17,883 bases of DNA from assembly GCA_003315675.1 (NCBI GenBank), contig NIZU01000001.1:1-17883 (forward strand), read 5' to 3'. This DNA comes from Methanocorpusculum sp. MCE. GTDB taxonomy: Archaea; Halobacteriota; Methanomicrobia; Methanomicrobiales; Methanocorpusculaceae. The translations under genes were made by a program, and so were the position numbers. Below the pieces are notes generated by a model. That model was not told where the DNA came from. It saw only the letters and a program-made list of their open reading frames with translations, and made no database searches. Positions 7,178-14,415 of the stretch are shown here, in pieces (the first letter of the stretch is position 1; the number at the start of each line of letters is the position of its first letter).

Positions 7178-7603
7178 ATGAGAAAAAAAGTCGAAGCAAG
7201 AATTAAAAGAGGGAAAACCATGACCTCAGCGGGGATCATCCAGATAGCTCTCTTACTCCTGATCATTTTCGCGGCCGCAAGCACCGGCTGGTTCAGCAGC
7301 TGTTTTGTGATGCAAAACCCGTTTCACGGAAAATATGTACAGACGGTTGTCTCGGTGTATGGAGATGATGTCGTGATCTATGTGTCAGGCGGCAGCGATG
7401 TAGTCGAACTTCGTGAGATCATTATCAGCATCAACGGCGTGCAGCTTACGGAGGAACAGGCAAGAAAGCAGATTTCCGCCGGCACCTGCGTTTTTCCGGG
7501 AGCTGTTGAAGGCATCTCCGGAACCAGGGACATTTCAGTAAAAGGAGTATTCTCCGACGGAGCGACCTCCACACTGAAATGCTGCAGTATAGATTGCAGT
7601 TGA
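7178..7603 (+). CDS. Small membrane-anchored secreted protein, pilin-like features
   Basis: A 141-residue protein of uncertain role. A basic N-terminus (RKKVEARIKRGK) is followed by one hydrophobic helix at about residues 18-37 (SAGIIQIALLLLIIFAAAST), then an exported domain rich in short strands. The basic patch with Gly just before the helix recalls archaeal type IV pilin (class III) leaders, and the strand pattern YGDDVVIYVSGGSD followed by LREIIISINGV resembles small archaeal pilin-like domains; neither is firm. Four Cys cluster in pairs (GTCVFPG, KCCSIDC), unusual for a pilin. Two starts are possible: 7178, with AGGTAA upstream, or 7220, with GAGGG upstream, which would remove the basic leader. 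I keep 7178. It is monocistronic between a long leader and the dys promoter. Confidence 0.65.
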   Translation: MRKKVEARIKRGKTMTSAGIIQIALLLLIIFAAASTGWFSSCFVMQNPFHGKYVQTVVSVYGDDVVIYVSGGSDVVELREIIISINGVQLTEEQARKQISAGTCVFPGAVEGISGTRDISVKGVFSDGATSTLKCCSIDCS

Positions 7604-7645
7604 GAAACCGGATTCGATTTTTTCATCGGCAAGACATACCTATAT

Positions 7646-7655
7646 GGGTATACCC
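7646..7655. promoter_or_regulatory. GGGTATACCC palindrome upstream of deoxyhypusine synthase
   Basis: A perfect 10-base palindrome 33 bases before the ATG at 7688, next to CTATATGG, which may be the TATA box. It could be an operator for the dys-pyrF pair. A chance palindrome cannot be excluded. Confidence 0.25.
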
Positions 7656-7687
7656 GACCAACCATATCCAGCATTAAGGTCAAAATC

Positions 7688-8626
7688 ATGCATAAACATT
7701 GTAGTACCCCGGTCAAGCAGTTTATCCCGCGCGGCGACATGACCGTAAACGAACTGGTCTGTGAGATGGGAAAAGCAGGAGCATACAACGGAGGAAGCCT
7801 CTTCCACGCCGTTGAAGTCTATGAAAAAATGCTTTCCGATCCGGACATGACCAAGTTTTTCGCTCTTTCGGGAGCGATGGTCCCGGCAGGGATGGGAGGA
7901 ATCGTATCGACACTGATAGAAAAAGGCCACATCGATGTTCTGACCTCGACGGGCGCGAACCTCACCCACGATGTGATCGAAGCAATCGGCTGTCATCACT
8001 ATCACGGAAAAGCCGAGTGCGATGATGTCGAACTCAGAAATGACGAAGTAAACCGTGTCTACGATGTTTTCCTGCCGAATGATGCGTTCGAGGATTTGGA
8101 GGAGTTCATTCAGGATATATACTGCGGACTTCCCGAAGAACCTATTACGATCAGCAATCTTCTGAAAACGATCGGCGAACAGCTCGACACGGGAATTCTT
8201 GCAACGGCGGCAAAACATGATGTCCCCATCTACTGCCCGGCGTTTCAGGACTCGGTTCTGGGCCTCCAGTACTGGATGTTTTCCCAGTTCCACAAAAAGA
8301 CGATCCTTGATGCGATCGGCGACATGCATGTTCTCATGAATCAGGTGTTCAATGTGAAAAAGGCCGGAGCTGTTTTAGTTGGGGGAGGAGTCCCGAAGAA
8401 CTTCACGCTTCAGAGCATGCTGATGACGCCAAACGATTTCACCTATGTGATCCAGCTCACCGGAGACCGTCCCGACCTTGGCGGACTTTCCGGAGCGACG
8501 CTTGACGAAGCAAAATCCTGGGGTAAGATCGGCGAAGGAGGAACCGGCGTTACCGTGTACGGCGATGCCACAATAACACTCCCGATCCTTGCCGCTGCAA
8601 CGCTGGAACGTATGGAGAGAAAATAA
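7688..8626 (+). CDS. dys: Deoxyhypusine synthase
   Basis: Transfers the aminobutyl group of spermidine to a lysine of initiation factor aIF5A, the first step of hypusine formation; NAD-dependent, cytoplasmic. The 312 residues cover the family end to end. Motifs include FFALSGAMVPAGMGG and LTSTGANLTHD for NAD binding, PIYCPAFQDS for the substrate region, VLVGGGVPKN, and WGKIGEGGTG, whose Lys280 is the equivalent of the catalytic lysine. AAGGT lies eight bases before the ATG. Its TAA is followed immediately by the ATG of pyrF, so the two are co-transcribed and probably translationally coupled. Nothing odd is seen in the protein. Confidence 0.95.
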   Translation: MHKHCSTPVKQFIPRGDMTVNELVCEMGKAGAYNGGSLFHAVEVYEKMLSDPDMTKFFALSGAMVPAGMGGIVSTLIEKGHIDVLTSTGANLTHDVIEAIGCHHYHGKAECDDVELRNDEVNRVYDVFLPNDAFEDLEEFIQDIYCGLPEEPITISNLLKTIGEQLDTGILATAAKHDVPIYCPAFQDSVLGLQYWMFSQFHKKTILDAIGDMHVLMNQVFNVKKAGAVLVGGGVPKNFTLQSMLMTPNDFTYVIQLTGDRPDLGGLSGATLDEAKSWGKIGEGGTGVTVYGDATITLPILAAATLERMERK

Positions 8627-9265
8627 ATGGCCGAACTTCTGCTCGCACTCGATGTAAAAGGTGCAGAGGAAGCGATCCGCGTATCACGGGCATGCGAAGG
8701 GGAACTCGATGCGATAAAAATCGGCTATCCCCTGATCCTTTCAACCGGGATGGGGATCGTAAAAGAGCTTGCAAAATCCAACATCCCGACCATCGCCGAT
8801 TTCAAAGTTGCCGATATTCCAAACACCAACGCCCTTATCTGCGAAGAGGTCTTTGCAGCAGGATGTTCGGGTATCATCACCCACGCATTCTGCGGATCGG
8901 ACTCTCTGCAGGCAATCGTGGACGGAGCGCACGATCACGGGGGACGTGCCTTTGCGGTCTGCGAGATGAGTCATCCAGGCGCGCTCGATTTTCTGAGCGG
9001 CGAGAATGCCGAGCGAATGGCTAAAATGGCAAAAGAAGCAGGAGCAGACGGCATCATCGCTCCGGCTACGAGACCGGAGAGGACCGAGATTCTCCGATCC
9101 CTCATCGGCACTTCGATGAAGATTTATTCGCCGGGGGTGGGTGCTCAGGGAGCACAGCCCGAAGATATCAATAAATATGTGGACGGGATTATTGTCGGGC
9201 GCGCCATCTACGAATCGGCAGATCCGGGGAAGGCAGCTCACGAATTCCGCCTGCGCGCCCTCTGA
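8627..9265 (+). CDS. pyrF: Orotidine 5'-phosphate decarboxylase
   Basis: Last step of UMP synthesis: decarboxylates OMP to UMP. The 212-residue TIM-barrel protein shows the catalytic Asp-x-Lys-x-x-Asp array in DFKVADIPNT (Asp58, Lys60, Asp63), plus substrate-loop EMSHPG, the phosphate-binding SPGVGAQG and DGIIVGRAIYESADP. It strongly resembles the methanogen enzyme (KIGYPLILS, ATRPER). The start follows the dys stop with no spacer, and the dys 3' end GGAGAGAAAA can serve as its ribosome binding site. It ends six bases before the convergent cofD stop. Confidence 0.95.
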   Translation: MAELLLALDVKGAEEAIRVSRACEGELDAIKIGYPLILSTGMGIVKELAKSNIPTIADFKVADIPNTNALICEEVFAAGCSGIITHAFCGSDSLQAIVDGAHDHGGRAFAVCEMSHPGALDFLSGENAERMAKMAKEAGADGIIAPATRPERTEILRSLIGTSMKIYSPGVGAQGAQPEDINKYVDGIIVGRAIYESADPGKAAHEFRLRAL

Positions 9266-9271
9266 TTTCCC

Positions 9272-10186
9272 TTATTTTCTCGGAAAGTAGGACAAAAGAT
9301 CCCATGCAAGGGATTCGGCCTTCATTTCATTGGTCATCATTGTGTCCAGACGATGGGCCCCGGGCACTTCTATTGCCGTGTCCCTGACATCCTGAATAAA
9401 GAGATCCACCACATCTTTGTAGACCTGCCAGGTACCATACGACGTGGATTCATACCCCCAAGCCTTCATCAGGGCTGCAGCAGGCCCGCTGACCGGGCGG
9501 TTTCCGATAAACGGACTTACCGCTGCCGTAAACGTTTTTTGGAGAGCCTCGCGGACCCCGGCACACTCGAGGATCGGGCCGATGCTCGTAACCGGATTCG
9601 ACGGGCCGATGATTACTCCATCGCTTTCTTCGATTGCCGAGATGACCTCAGGCGTGGTTTTCAGCGGTAAACCGTCGGTTGTTTTTCTGACGACGCCTTT
9701 GATATTCACGTTTCCGCGTCTGCCCACCCAGTATTCCTGATAATGCATCAGGGAATCATCCTCGCAGACCACGTATGTTGCTGTACTCTGATCCGACATC
9801 GGTAAGATCCGTGCAGAAATGCCGTAGCCTTTCGCGATCTTCTCAGTAGCTTCGGTAAGGGTCATTCCCTGCCTGAGAAACTCTGCGCGGGCAATATTGG
9901 TGGCACGGTCTTTGTCGCCGAGAGGGAGGAGTTCGGTGTAGCCGAGTTTTTCCATTGCATGGAACGTCTCGAACGAGTCGCCGCGAATCCCCCACCAGGA
10001 ATCGGTGTTCAAAAGGCCGGAGAAAAGATACTGAACGGTATCGATATCCGGAGATACATACAGTCCCGACATCCAGAGATCCTCGGCCGTATTCACGACG
10101 ACCGTTATCTCGTGGTCGTGCAGGATCTGCCGAAGACCCCGGATGAGTTTGGGTGTTCCTGTTCCACCGGAAAAAACGGTAATCAT
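9272..10186 (-). CDS. cofD: 2-phospho-L-lactate transferase CofD (F420 biosynthesis)
   Basis: Transfers the activated 2-phospho-L-lactate moiety onto Fo to give F420-0, the core of the hydride carrier F420 used in methanogenesis. The 304 residues begin with the nucleotide-binding ITVFSGGTGTPKLIRGL and carry the family motifs NTAEDLWMSGLYVSPDIDT, LGDKDRATN and GPSNPVTSIGPIL. Length is normal and no key residue looks changed. No Shine-Dalgarno site precedes the ATG; the stretch before it is pyrimidine-rich on the coding strand. It begins 34 bases after the YcxB-like gene, so it may be the last gene of the lsm-to-cofD run. Confidence 0.95.
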   Translation of the reverse strand: MITVFSGGTGTPKLIRGLRQILHDHEITVVVNTAEDLWMSGLYVSPDIDTVQYLFSGLLNTDSWWGIRGDSFETFHAMEKLGYTELLPLGDKDRATNIARAEFLRQGMTLTEATEKIAKGYGISARILPMSDQSTATYVVCEDDSLMHYQEYWVGRRGNVNIKGVVRKTTDGLPLKTTPEVISAIEESDGVIIGPSNPVTSIGPILECAGVREALQKTFTAAVSPFIGNRPVSGPAAALMKAWGYESTSYGTWQVYKDVVDLFIQDVRDTAIEVPGAHRLDTMMTNEMKAESLAWDLLSYFPRK

Positions 10187-10220
10187 GGTAAAGGGAGTCG
10201 GACGGGGGAGGTTATGAAAA

Positions 10221-10751
10221 TTATGAATTAGCGGGAAGCTTTGCTTTCAGTGCGGAGATGAACTCGTCGGATCCAACAACACCGGGCGGAATGATCGCAC
10301 CCTGCAGCGAATCCACGTAAATGTATACGGCTCCGTTTTCATTCACGATATCCCGTATCGATGAATACGGCGATACGGAGCGGTTTGGACCAAGCGAGAA
10401 GTGCATACCGTCGTCTTCAAGCGACAGACGCGCTTCTGTTTCCCAGGGAGAACCGGATTTTCCTTCACGCAGAAATTTTCGCAGATTCTTTTCGATGATT
10501 TTCCAGTAGAACTTCGGATAGATCCAGTAGGTCGCGGCCAAAAGAGCGATACCTCCTAAAACGCCCGCCCAGATATAGGTAAATCCGGAAAATGTCACTG
10601 CAATCAGAACCGGCAGGAAAAAGCAGACGATCGCCATGTAGACACGCGAGCGCGAGAACTGTTTTCTCATGCTTGGTGAACGGGAGTAATGGGATTTATT
10701 GAACGCGATATAATCATTCTCTGTTAAGGTATACACTAAATGCATCACCAT
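10221..10751 (-). CDS. YcxB-like membrane protein
   Basis: A 176-residue protein matching the general plan of the YcxB/YcxB-like family: a short N-terminal strand region (YTLTENDYIAFNKSHY), two close membrane helices at about residues 36-75 (AIVCFFLPVLIAVTF; AGVLGGIALLAATYW), then a cytosolic beta-rich domain with LSLEDDGMHFSLGPNRSV, the characteristic segment. Biochemical role is unknown. The start is ambiguous: MVMHL gives ATG at 10751 or 10745, and GGTG sits just upstream of the second only by overlapping codon 2. It lies between purF and cofD on the same strand, 39 bases after the purF stop. Confidence 0.75.
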   Translation of the reverse strand: MVMHLVYTLTENDYIAFNKSHYSRSPSMRKQFSRSRVYMAIVCFFLPVLIAVTFSGFTYIWAGVLGGIALLAATYWIYPKFYWKIIEKNLRKFLREGKSGSPWETEARLSLEDDGMHFSLGPNRSVSPYSSIRDIVNENGAVYIYVDSLQGAIIPPGVVGSDEFISALKAKLPANS

Positions 10752-10790
10752 TGGGTGGGTTGCAAAAATACAAGAAGCTTCGCTAAAAAA

Positions 10791-12182
10791 TTATTTTGTG
10801 ACCGGCGTGATCTTTCTGCAGCAGCCGGTGCATTCACCCGGAATATCGAGCGGGAATCGACCGCTCGAACATCCCATGCAGAGATCCTCTGCCGGAATAC
10901 CTATCGAAGCCACGAGATCTTCAGTCGATACATACTGAAGAGTGGTCGCATGGATCTTTTCCCGGATCGACTCTACATCAAGACCCGCTGCGATCAGTTC
11001 CCCCAAGGTGGCAAGATCGATCCCGAAGTAGCAGGGAGCAACGATCGGGGGCGAACCAACCCTCAGGTGGACCTCTTCAGCACCGAAATCCCTGACCATG
11101 TCGACGATTCGAAGAGACGTCGTTCCCCGAACGATACTGTCGTCGACCAGAATTACCGATTTTCCGGCAATGTGGCGGCGGACCGGATTCATCTTAATCC
11201 GTACGGCATTTTCCCTAAGAGTCTGGGTAGGCATGATGAACGTCCTGCCGACGTACCTGTTCTTGAGCAGTCCCTCGATATACGGGATACCGGATTCCGA
11301 TGCATATCCGGTAGCAAACGCAACGCCCGAATCGGGAACCGGCGAGACGAGATCGGCTTTCGGCGGATTTGTTGCAAGACACGCCCCGATCTTTCTCCTG
11401 GCATCGTATACGAGCACGCCGTCGATTACCGAATCGGGTCTAGCAATATACACATATTCGAATACGCAGTATGCTTTATGATCGGATTCAAGAACCTGAC
11501 GATGGGAAACGCCGTCTTCTGTTATCGTGAGAAGTTCGCCGGGGCGAACGTCCGCTTCAAACGCTGCCGAGAGAATATCCAGAGCAACACTCTCGGAAAC
11601 CACGACGTGACCAAACTCGGTCCTGCCGTAACAAAGCGGTTTTGTTCCAATGGGATCGCGGAACGCATACAAAACCCCGTCCAGAATGGCGACTCCGGCA
11701 TATGCGCCGGAAAGCCGCTGCATCGTGTTCACAAACGCCTCTTCGGCCGAAACGCCGGCTATAAGCTCGTGCGCTATCATTGCCGCTATCAGTTCGGCAT
11801 TCGTCGTCGATGAAAAGATGTGCCCCTTACTCTCGTACTCGCTTCTGAGTGCCTCGCGGTTGATCAAAGCAACCGAAACGGTAATGGAGAGCTGGTGGTC
11901 TTTGAAATTGAAGTTGAACGGCTGAATATTTTCCGTTCTTCCCCGGTGTGCCTTCTGGGTGTACAAAACCTGTCCCACACCAACGTTCCCGGCCAGTCGG
12001 TTCAGTACCTTTTCGCAAAACACGTCGGAAAGCTGCCCGGGCCCTTTATGCATAAAGAATGCACGCCCGTCAAAAGTAGATATGCCCGCTGCTTCCTGCC
12101 CTCTGTGCTGAAGGGCGTGCAGGGCATAATAAAGGGGGTAAGCGACACCTCGAGAGTCGACGATGCCTGCAATACCGCTCAT
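10791..12182 (-). CDS. purF: Amidophosphoribosyltransferase PurF-like protein with degenerate glutaminase domain
   Basis: PurF makes phosphoribosylamine from PRPP and glutamine, the first step of purine synthesis. The 463-residue protein keeps both domains, but the N-terminal glutaminase half has lost its active site. The nucleophile Cys after Met1 is Ser (MSGIAGI; AGC for TGC). H-V-R-Y is Q-V-L-Y (Leu73 for the glutamine-binding Arg). The oxyanion HNGN motif is VSVA (102-105). The TSDSE Asp is Asn128. The phosphoribosyltransferase half looks whole: VILVDDSIVRGTTS (343-356) is the PRPP loop, and the Cys set in YCVFEY, PCYFG and CMGC matches the Fe-S ligands of the B. subtilis type. The frame is open throughout, so it is probably expressed, perhaps as an ammonia-dependent enzyme or a paralog. 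It lies 15 bases after rpl37e, with AGGTTG before the ATG. Confidence 0.9.
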   Translation of the reverse strand: MSGIAGIVDSRGVAYPLYYALHALQHRGQEAAGISTFDGRAFFMHKGPGQLSDVFCEKVLNRLAGNVGVGQVLYTQKAHRGRTENIQPFNFNFKDHQLSITVSVALINREALRSEYESKGHIFSSTTNAELIAAMIAHELIAGVSAEEAFVNTMQRLSGAYAGVAILDGVLYAFRDPIGTKPLCYGRTEFGHVVVSESVALDILSAAFEADVRPGELLTITEDGVSHRQVLESDHKAYCVFEYVYIARPDSVIDGVLVYDARRKIGACLATNPPKADLVSPVPDSGVAFATGYASESGIPYIEGLLKNRYVGRTFIMPTQTLRENAVRIKMNPVRRHIAGKSVILVDDSIVRGTTSLRIVDMVRDFGAEEVHLRVGSPPIVAPCYFGIDLATLGELIAAGLDVESIREKIHATTLQYVSTEDLVASIGIPAEDLCMGCSSGRFPLDIPGECTGCCRKITPVTK

Positions 12183-12197
12183 ATTACAACAACCTGT

Positions 12198-12371
12198 TTA
12201 ATTATCTGCTGCTTTTTTCGTCCAGTTGTACCCGCGGATTTTTGAGCTTTTGCCAAAACCGCATGATGAGCATACACCGTGCCGTGCGTGGAAAGACTGT
12301 TTGCCACAGCGGCGGCAGATGACGTGGGAGTGCTTGTTGCGCAGACCCATTGATGGAGTGCCTTTTGTCAT
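12198..12371 (-). CDS. rpl37e: Large-subunit ribosomal protein L37e
   Basis: A 57-residue ribosomal protein of the archaeal/eukaryotic large subunit. It begins MTKGTPSMGLRNK, the family start, and has a zinc-binding set Cys19, Cys22, Cys34, Cys37 (CRRC and CSSC), followed by GFGKSSKIRGYNW. Size is exactly typical. GAGGTGA lies nine bases before the ATG. It follows lsm by 20 bases and precedes purF by 15; an Lsm-L37e pair is widely conserved in archaea. Confidence 0.95.
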   Translation of the reverse strand: MTKGTPSMGLRNKHSHVICRRCGKQSFHARHGVCSSCGFGKSSKIRGYNWTKKAADN

Positions 12372-12391
12372 TGGTTAAATTCACCTCGATG

Positions 12392-12619
12392 TTATTCTAC
12401 GGATGGGGAGATGTAAATTACGTTGTCTCCACGCACGATCAAAGTGCCCAGTGAAACTGTACCATTCTCCCCTTCTTCCTCTGCCTTGTCAAGAACCAGG
12501 TTCATGTGAACGTCGTATCCCTGAAGAACTCCACGGATCTCCCGTCCACCTTTCAGTGAAATGATTACCGGCTGGCGGTTCAGAACCTGATCTAAAATTT
12601 CAAGTGGTCGCTTTGTCAT
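12392..12619 (-). CDS. Sm-like RNA-binding protein (Lsm)
   Basis: A 75-residue archaeal Sm protein, expected to form a ring that binds U-rich RNA. I chose the ATG at 12619 (MTKRPLEILDQVLN), preceded by AGGT at good spacing, because the 18-residue extension from 12673 is not family-like. Sm1 is seen as VIISLKGGREIRGVLQGYD-HMNLVLD and Sm2 as LIVRGDNVIYI. It is the first gene of a minus-strand run lsm, rpl37e, purF, ycxB-like, cofD with short spacers. Confidence 0.95.
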   Translation of the reverse strand: MTKRPLEILDQVLNRQPVIISLKGGREIRGVLQGYDVHMNLVLDKAEEEGENGTVSLGTLIVRGDNVIYISPSVE

Positions 12620-12928
12620 TGGATTACCTCTCGTTTCTCGCAGGGAGAGAGTCCGAAACGAAGAGTCGGGCACACAGACAGTGCCCGGCAGGATACAAGC
12701 CGGGGCTCATACGCACGTTTCGAACGTCACACAAGCTTAGAGACTCATGGACGAGTGCTTAATATATATGCCACAGAGACACATAAAGATAGCGGGAATC
12801 AAAGCCGGAAAAATCAGGGATTTACATTAGAGAAGATACGAAAGAACGTATCCCCGCAAACGGATAATCCGATAAATCATCTGTCACGGAGTCTATTTAA
12901 TTTCACGGATCAAATAACTGTATAACAT
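12620..12928. promoter_or_regulatory. Divergent control region between lsm and the PUA gene
   Basis: No gene is seen in these 309 bases. TTAATATATATG at about 12759-12770 can serve as TATA box toward lsm. CTATTTAATTTC at about 12893-12904 is a TATA-like site close to the PUA gene at 12929, giving a very short leader. Two small symmetrical sites lie between: GATACG/CGTATC (12835-12852, six-base loop) and CGGATAATCCG (12861-12871). Either could be an operator. Confidence 0.4.
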
Positions 12929-13426
12929 ATGGCAGACCTTATCATCAAAAAACGCCACGCCATCAAAAAAAGTCAGCTTGCAGCTTTGATGACAAAACTT
13001 ACCGAGAATATTGGAGAAGATGCAGCTTTGTACAATGCTCCCATGATCGAGATCGCAGAGACCGCATCCAAATTCAACATCTACATCATCGATAAAAAAC
13101 CGCTTATCATGGATAAGGATGACTGGGCGTTCCCCACGCTTCGCGGAGCGGTCTCCCGGCCGTTTTCGGGACGACGGATCGTGGTCGATATGGGGGCGAT
13201 CCCTTATATGATCAACGGTGCAGACGTTATGCGTCCGGGAATCGTATCGGTCACGGATGATGTAAAGGCCGGTCAGCCGGCGCTCGCCGTTGACGAGAGT
13301 CACGACAAACCCCTCGCGGTTGTGCTTCCACTCTATGATGCGAAGGATATCATCGCGCTTGAGAAGGGAAAGGCGGCAAAAAATCTGCATTACATCGGTG
13401 ACGAGCTCTGGAATCTAGAGATCTAA
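12929..13426 (+). CDS. PUA-domain RNA-binding protein (COG2016/MCT-1-like)
   Basis: A 165-residue archaeal protein related to the eukaryotic MCT-1/Tma20 group, probably acting on ribosomes or tRNA/rRNA. The N-terminal half (1-85) is the pre-PUA region starting LIIKKRHAIKKSQ; residues about 86-160 are a PUA domain with GRRIVVDMGAIPYMINGADVMRPGI, the strongest family signature. No catalytic motif is present or expected. No Shine-Dalgarno site is seen before ATG, which fits a leaderless or very short-leader transcript. It lies 50 bases before sepF, possibly the first gene of that translation/division cluster. Confidence 0.9.
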   Translation: MADLIIKKRHAIKKSQLAALMTKLTENIGEDAALYNAPMIEIAETASKFNIYIIDKKPLIMDKDDWAFPTLRGAVSRPFSGRRIVVDMGAIPYMINGADVMRPGIVSVTDDVKAGQPALAVDESHDKPLAVVLPLYDAKDIIALEKGKAAKNLHYIGDELWNLEI

Positions 13427-13476
13427 GCACCTCACACAGATAGAATTAAATAAGCAACAACTAAACTATTTTTCAT

Positions 13477-13851
13477 ATGGGATTTCTTGACGGAGTATTT
13501 GGCTCAAAGGATAAATCAACAGACGAAGATACCTACATGAAGCTTGACCTGCAGGCATACGAAGGGGTGGTCGGAGAGAACGAACCGGCAACGATGTATG
13601 TCAAGGTCGCAAGCGTCTGCGATATCAAAGACTGTCCAAAGATAAAAGACGAGATCTACAACGGAAATATTGTCATCATCGATATCACCAAACTGAAGCT
13701 CGACAAGATCATGTTCGACCGTGTGATGGGCGATCTGCGTGCCGTTTCCCGCGATGTGAACGGTGATATCATCGGCCTTGGAGACCAGCGCTATGTGATC
13801 GTTGTACCAACCGGCGTTCGTATTTCCCGCGAGAAGCTCGGTGGGTACTAA
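13477..13851 (+). CDS. sepF: Archaeal SepF cell-division protein
   Basis: SepF tethers FtsZ to the membrane during division in archaea that use FtsZ. The 124-residue protein has a short amphipathic N-terminus (MGFLDGVFGSK) of the membrane-binding type, a linker of about 15 residues, then the SepF/DUF552 core from about residue 38 (ATMYVKVASVCDIKDC; NGNIVIIDIT; GDLRAVSRDVNGDIIGLG; RYVIVVPTGV). ATTAAATAAG at about 13446 could be its TATA box, giving a short leader. It is followed after six bases by the ZPR1-type gene. Confidence 0.92.
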   Translation: MGFLDGVFGSKDKSTDEDTYMKLDLQAYEGVVGENEPATMYVKVASVCDIKDCPKIKDEIYNGNIVIIDITKLKLDKIMFDRVMGDLRAVSRDVNGDIIGLGDQRYVIVVPTGVRISREKLGGY

Positions 13852-13857
13852 ACCCCG

Positions 13858-14409
13858 ATGCGTCAGGTAATTCCAGCCCCCTGCCCGGACTGCGGAGAGG
13901 AGATCGAATACATTTATGATACGGAAAATATCCCGTATTTCTCCGATATTCTCCTCATCTGCGGTGTTTGCAACTGTGGCTTTAAGATCGTCGATACGAT
14001 GGTATTGAACGATCACGAGCCGAGCCGTTGGGAAATGAGGGTAGAAACACCCGATGATCTGGATGCCCGGGTCATCCGGAGCATGCAGGGCGAGATCGAT
14101 ATCCCTGAGTTCGGCATAAATATCCGTCCGGGTCCGTCCTGCTTCGGATTTGTTTCAAACGTCGAAGGCATTCTTGAACGGGCAGAGGATGCGGTAAAAC
14201 GCGCCGCGATCTCCTGCGAAGGAGACGAGATCTGCCGGGCGGCTGAACTTCAGGAAGAGATCGCAAAAGCACGAAAATCCGAAATACCCTTTACCGTCGT
14301 CATCACGGATCCCAGCGGAAACTCTGGAATCGTCTCATCAAAAGCCAAAAAGACCAAACTCGATATTGAGCCGGAAGCTGACGGATATTCAGTGAAACCG
14401 CTCGTGTAA
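13858..14409 (+). CDS. ZPR1-type zinc-finger protein
   Basis: A 183-residue single-unit archaeal ZPR1 protein. The N-terminal zinc finger has Cys9, Cys12, Cys35 and Cys38 (CPDC, CGVC) with an extra Cys40; the FSDILLICGVCNCGFK segment and the following A-box-like region (about residues 55-115, DIPEFGINIRPG) are family marks. Eukaryotic ZPR1 binds and helps fold elongation factor eEF1A; the archaeal role is inferred to be similar. GGTGGGT in the end of sepF serves as ribosome binding site. Spacing is six bases to sepF and six to the next gene, so the three form an operon. Confidence 0.9.
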   Translation: MRQVIPAPCPDCGEEIEYIYDTENIPYFSDILLICGVCNCGFKIVDTMVLNDHEPSRWEMRVETPDDLDARVIRSMQGEIDIPEFGINIRPGPSCFGFVSNVEGILERAEDAVKRAAISCEGDEICRAAELQEEIAKARKSEIPFTVVITDPSGNSGIVSSKAKKTKLDIEPEADGYSVKPLV

Positions 14410-14415
14410 CCCAGA

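Noticed and set aside
10740..11813. 357-residue plus-strand open frame
   Set aside because: It is opposite the well-supported purF gene, has a low-complexity basic composition and no family motif; an antisense shadow.
13516..14016. Minus-strand 166-residue frame across sepF and the ZPR1-type gene
   Set aside because: It covers two genuine genes on the other strand and has no start signals or motifs.
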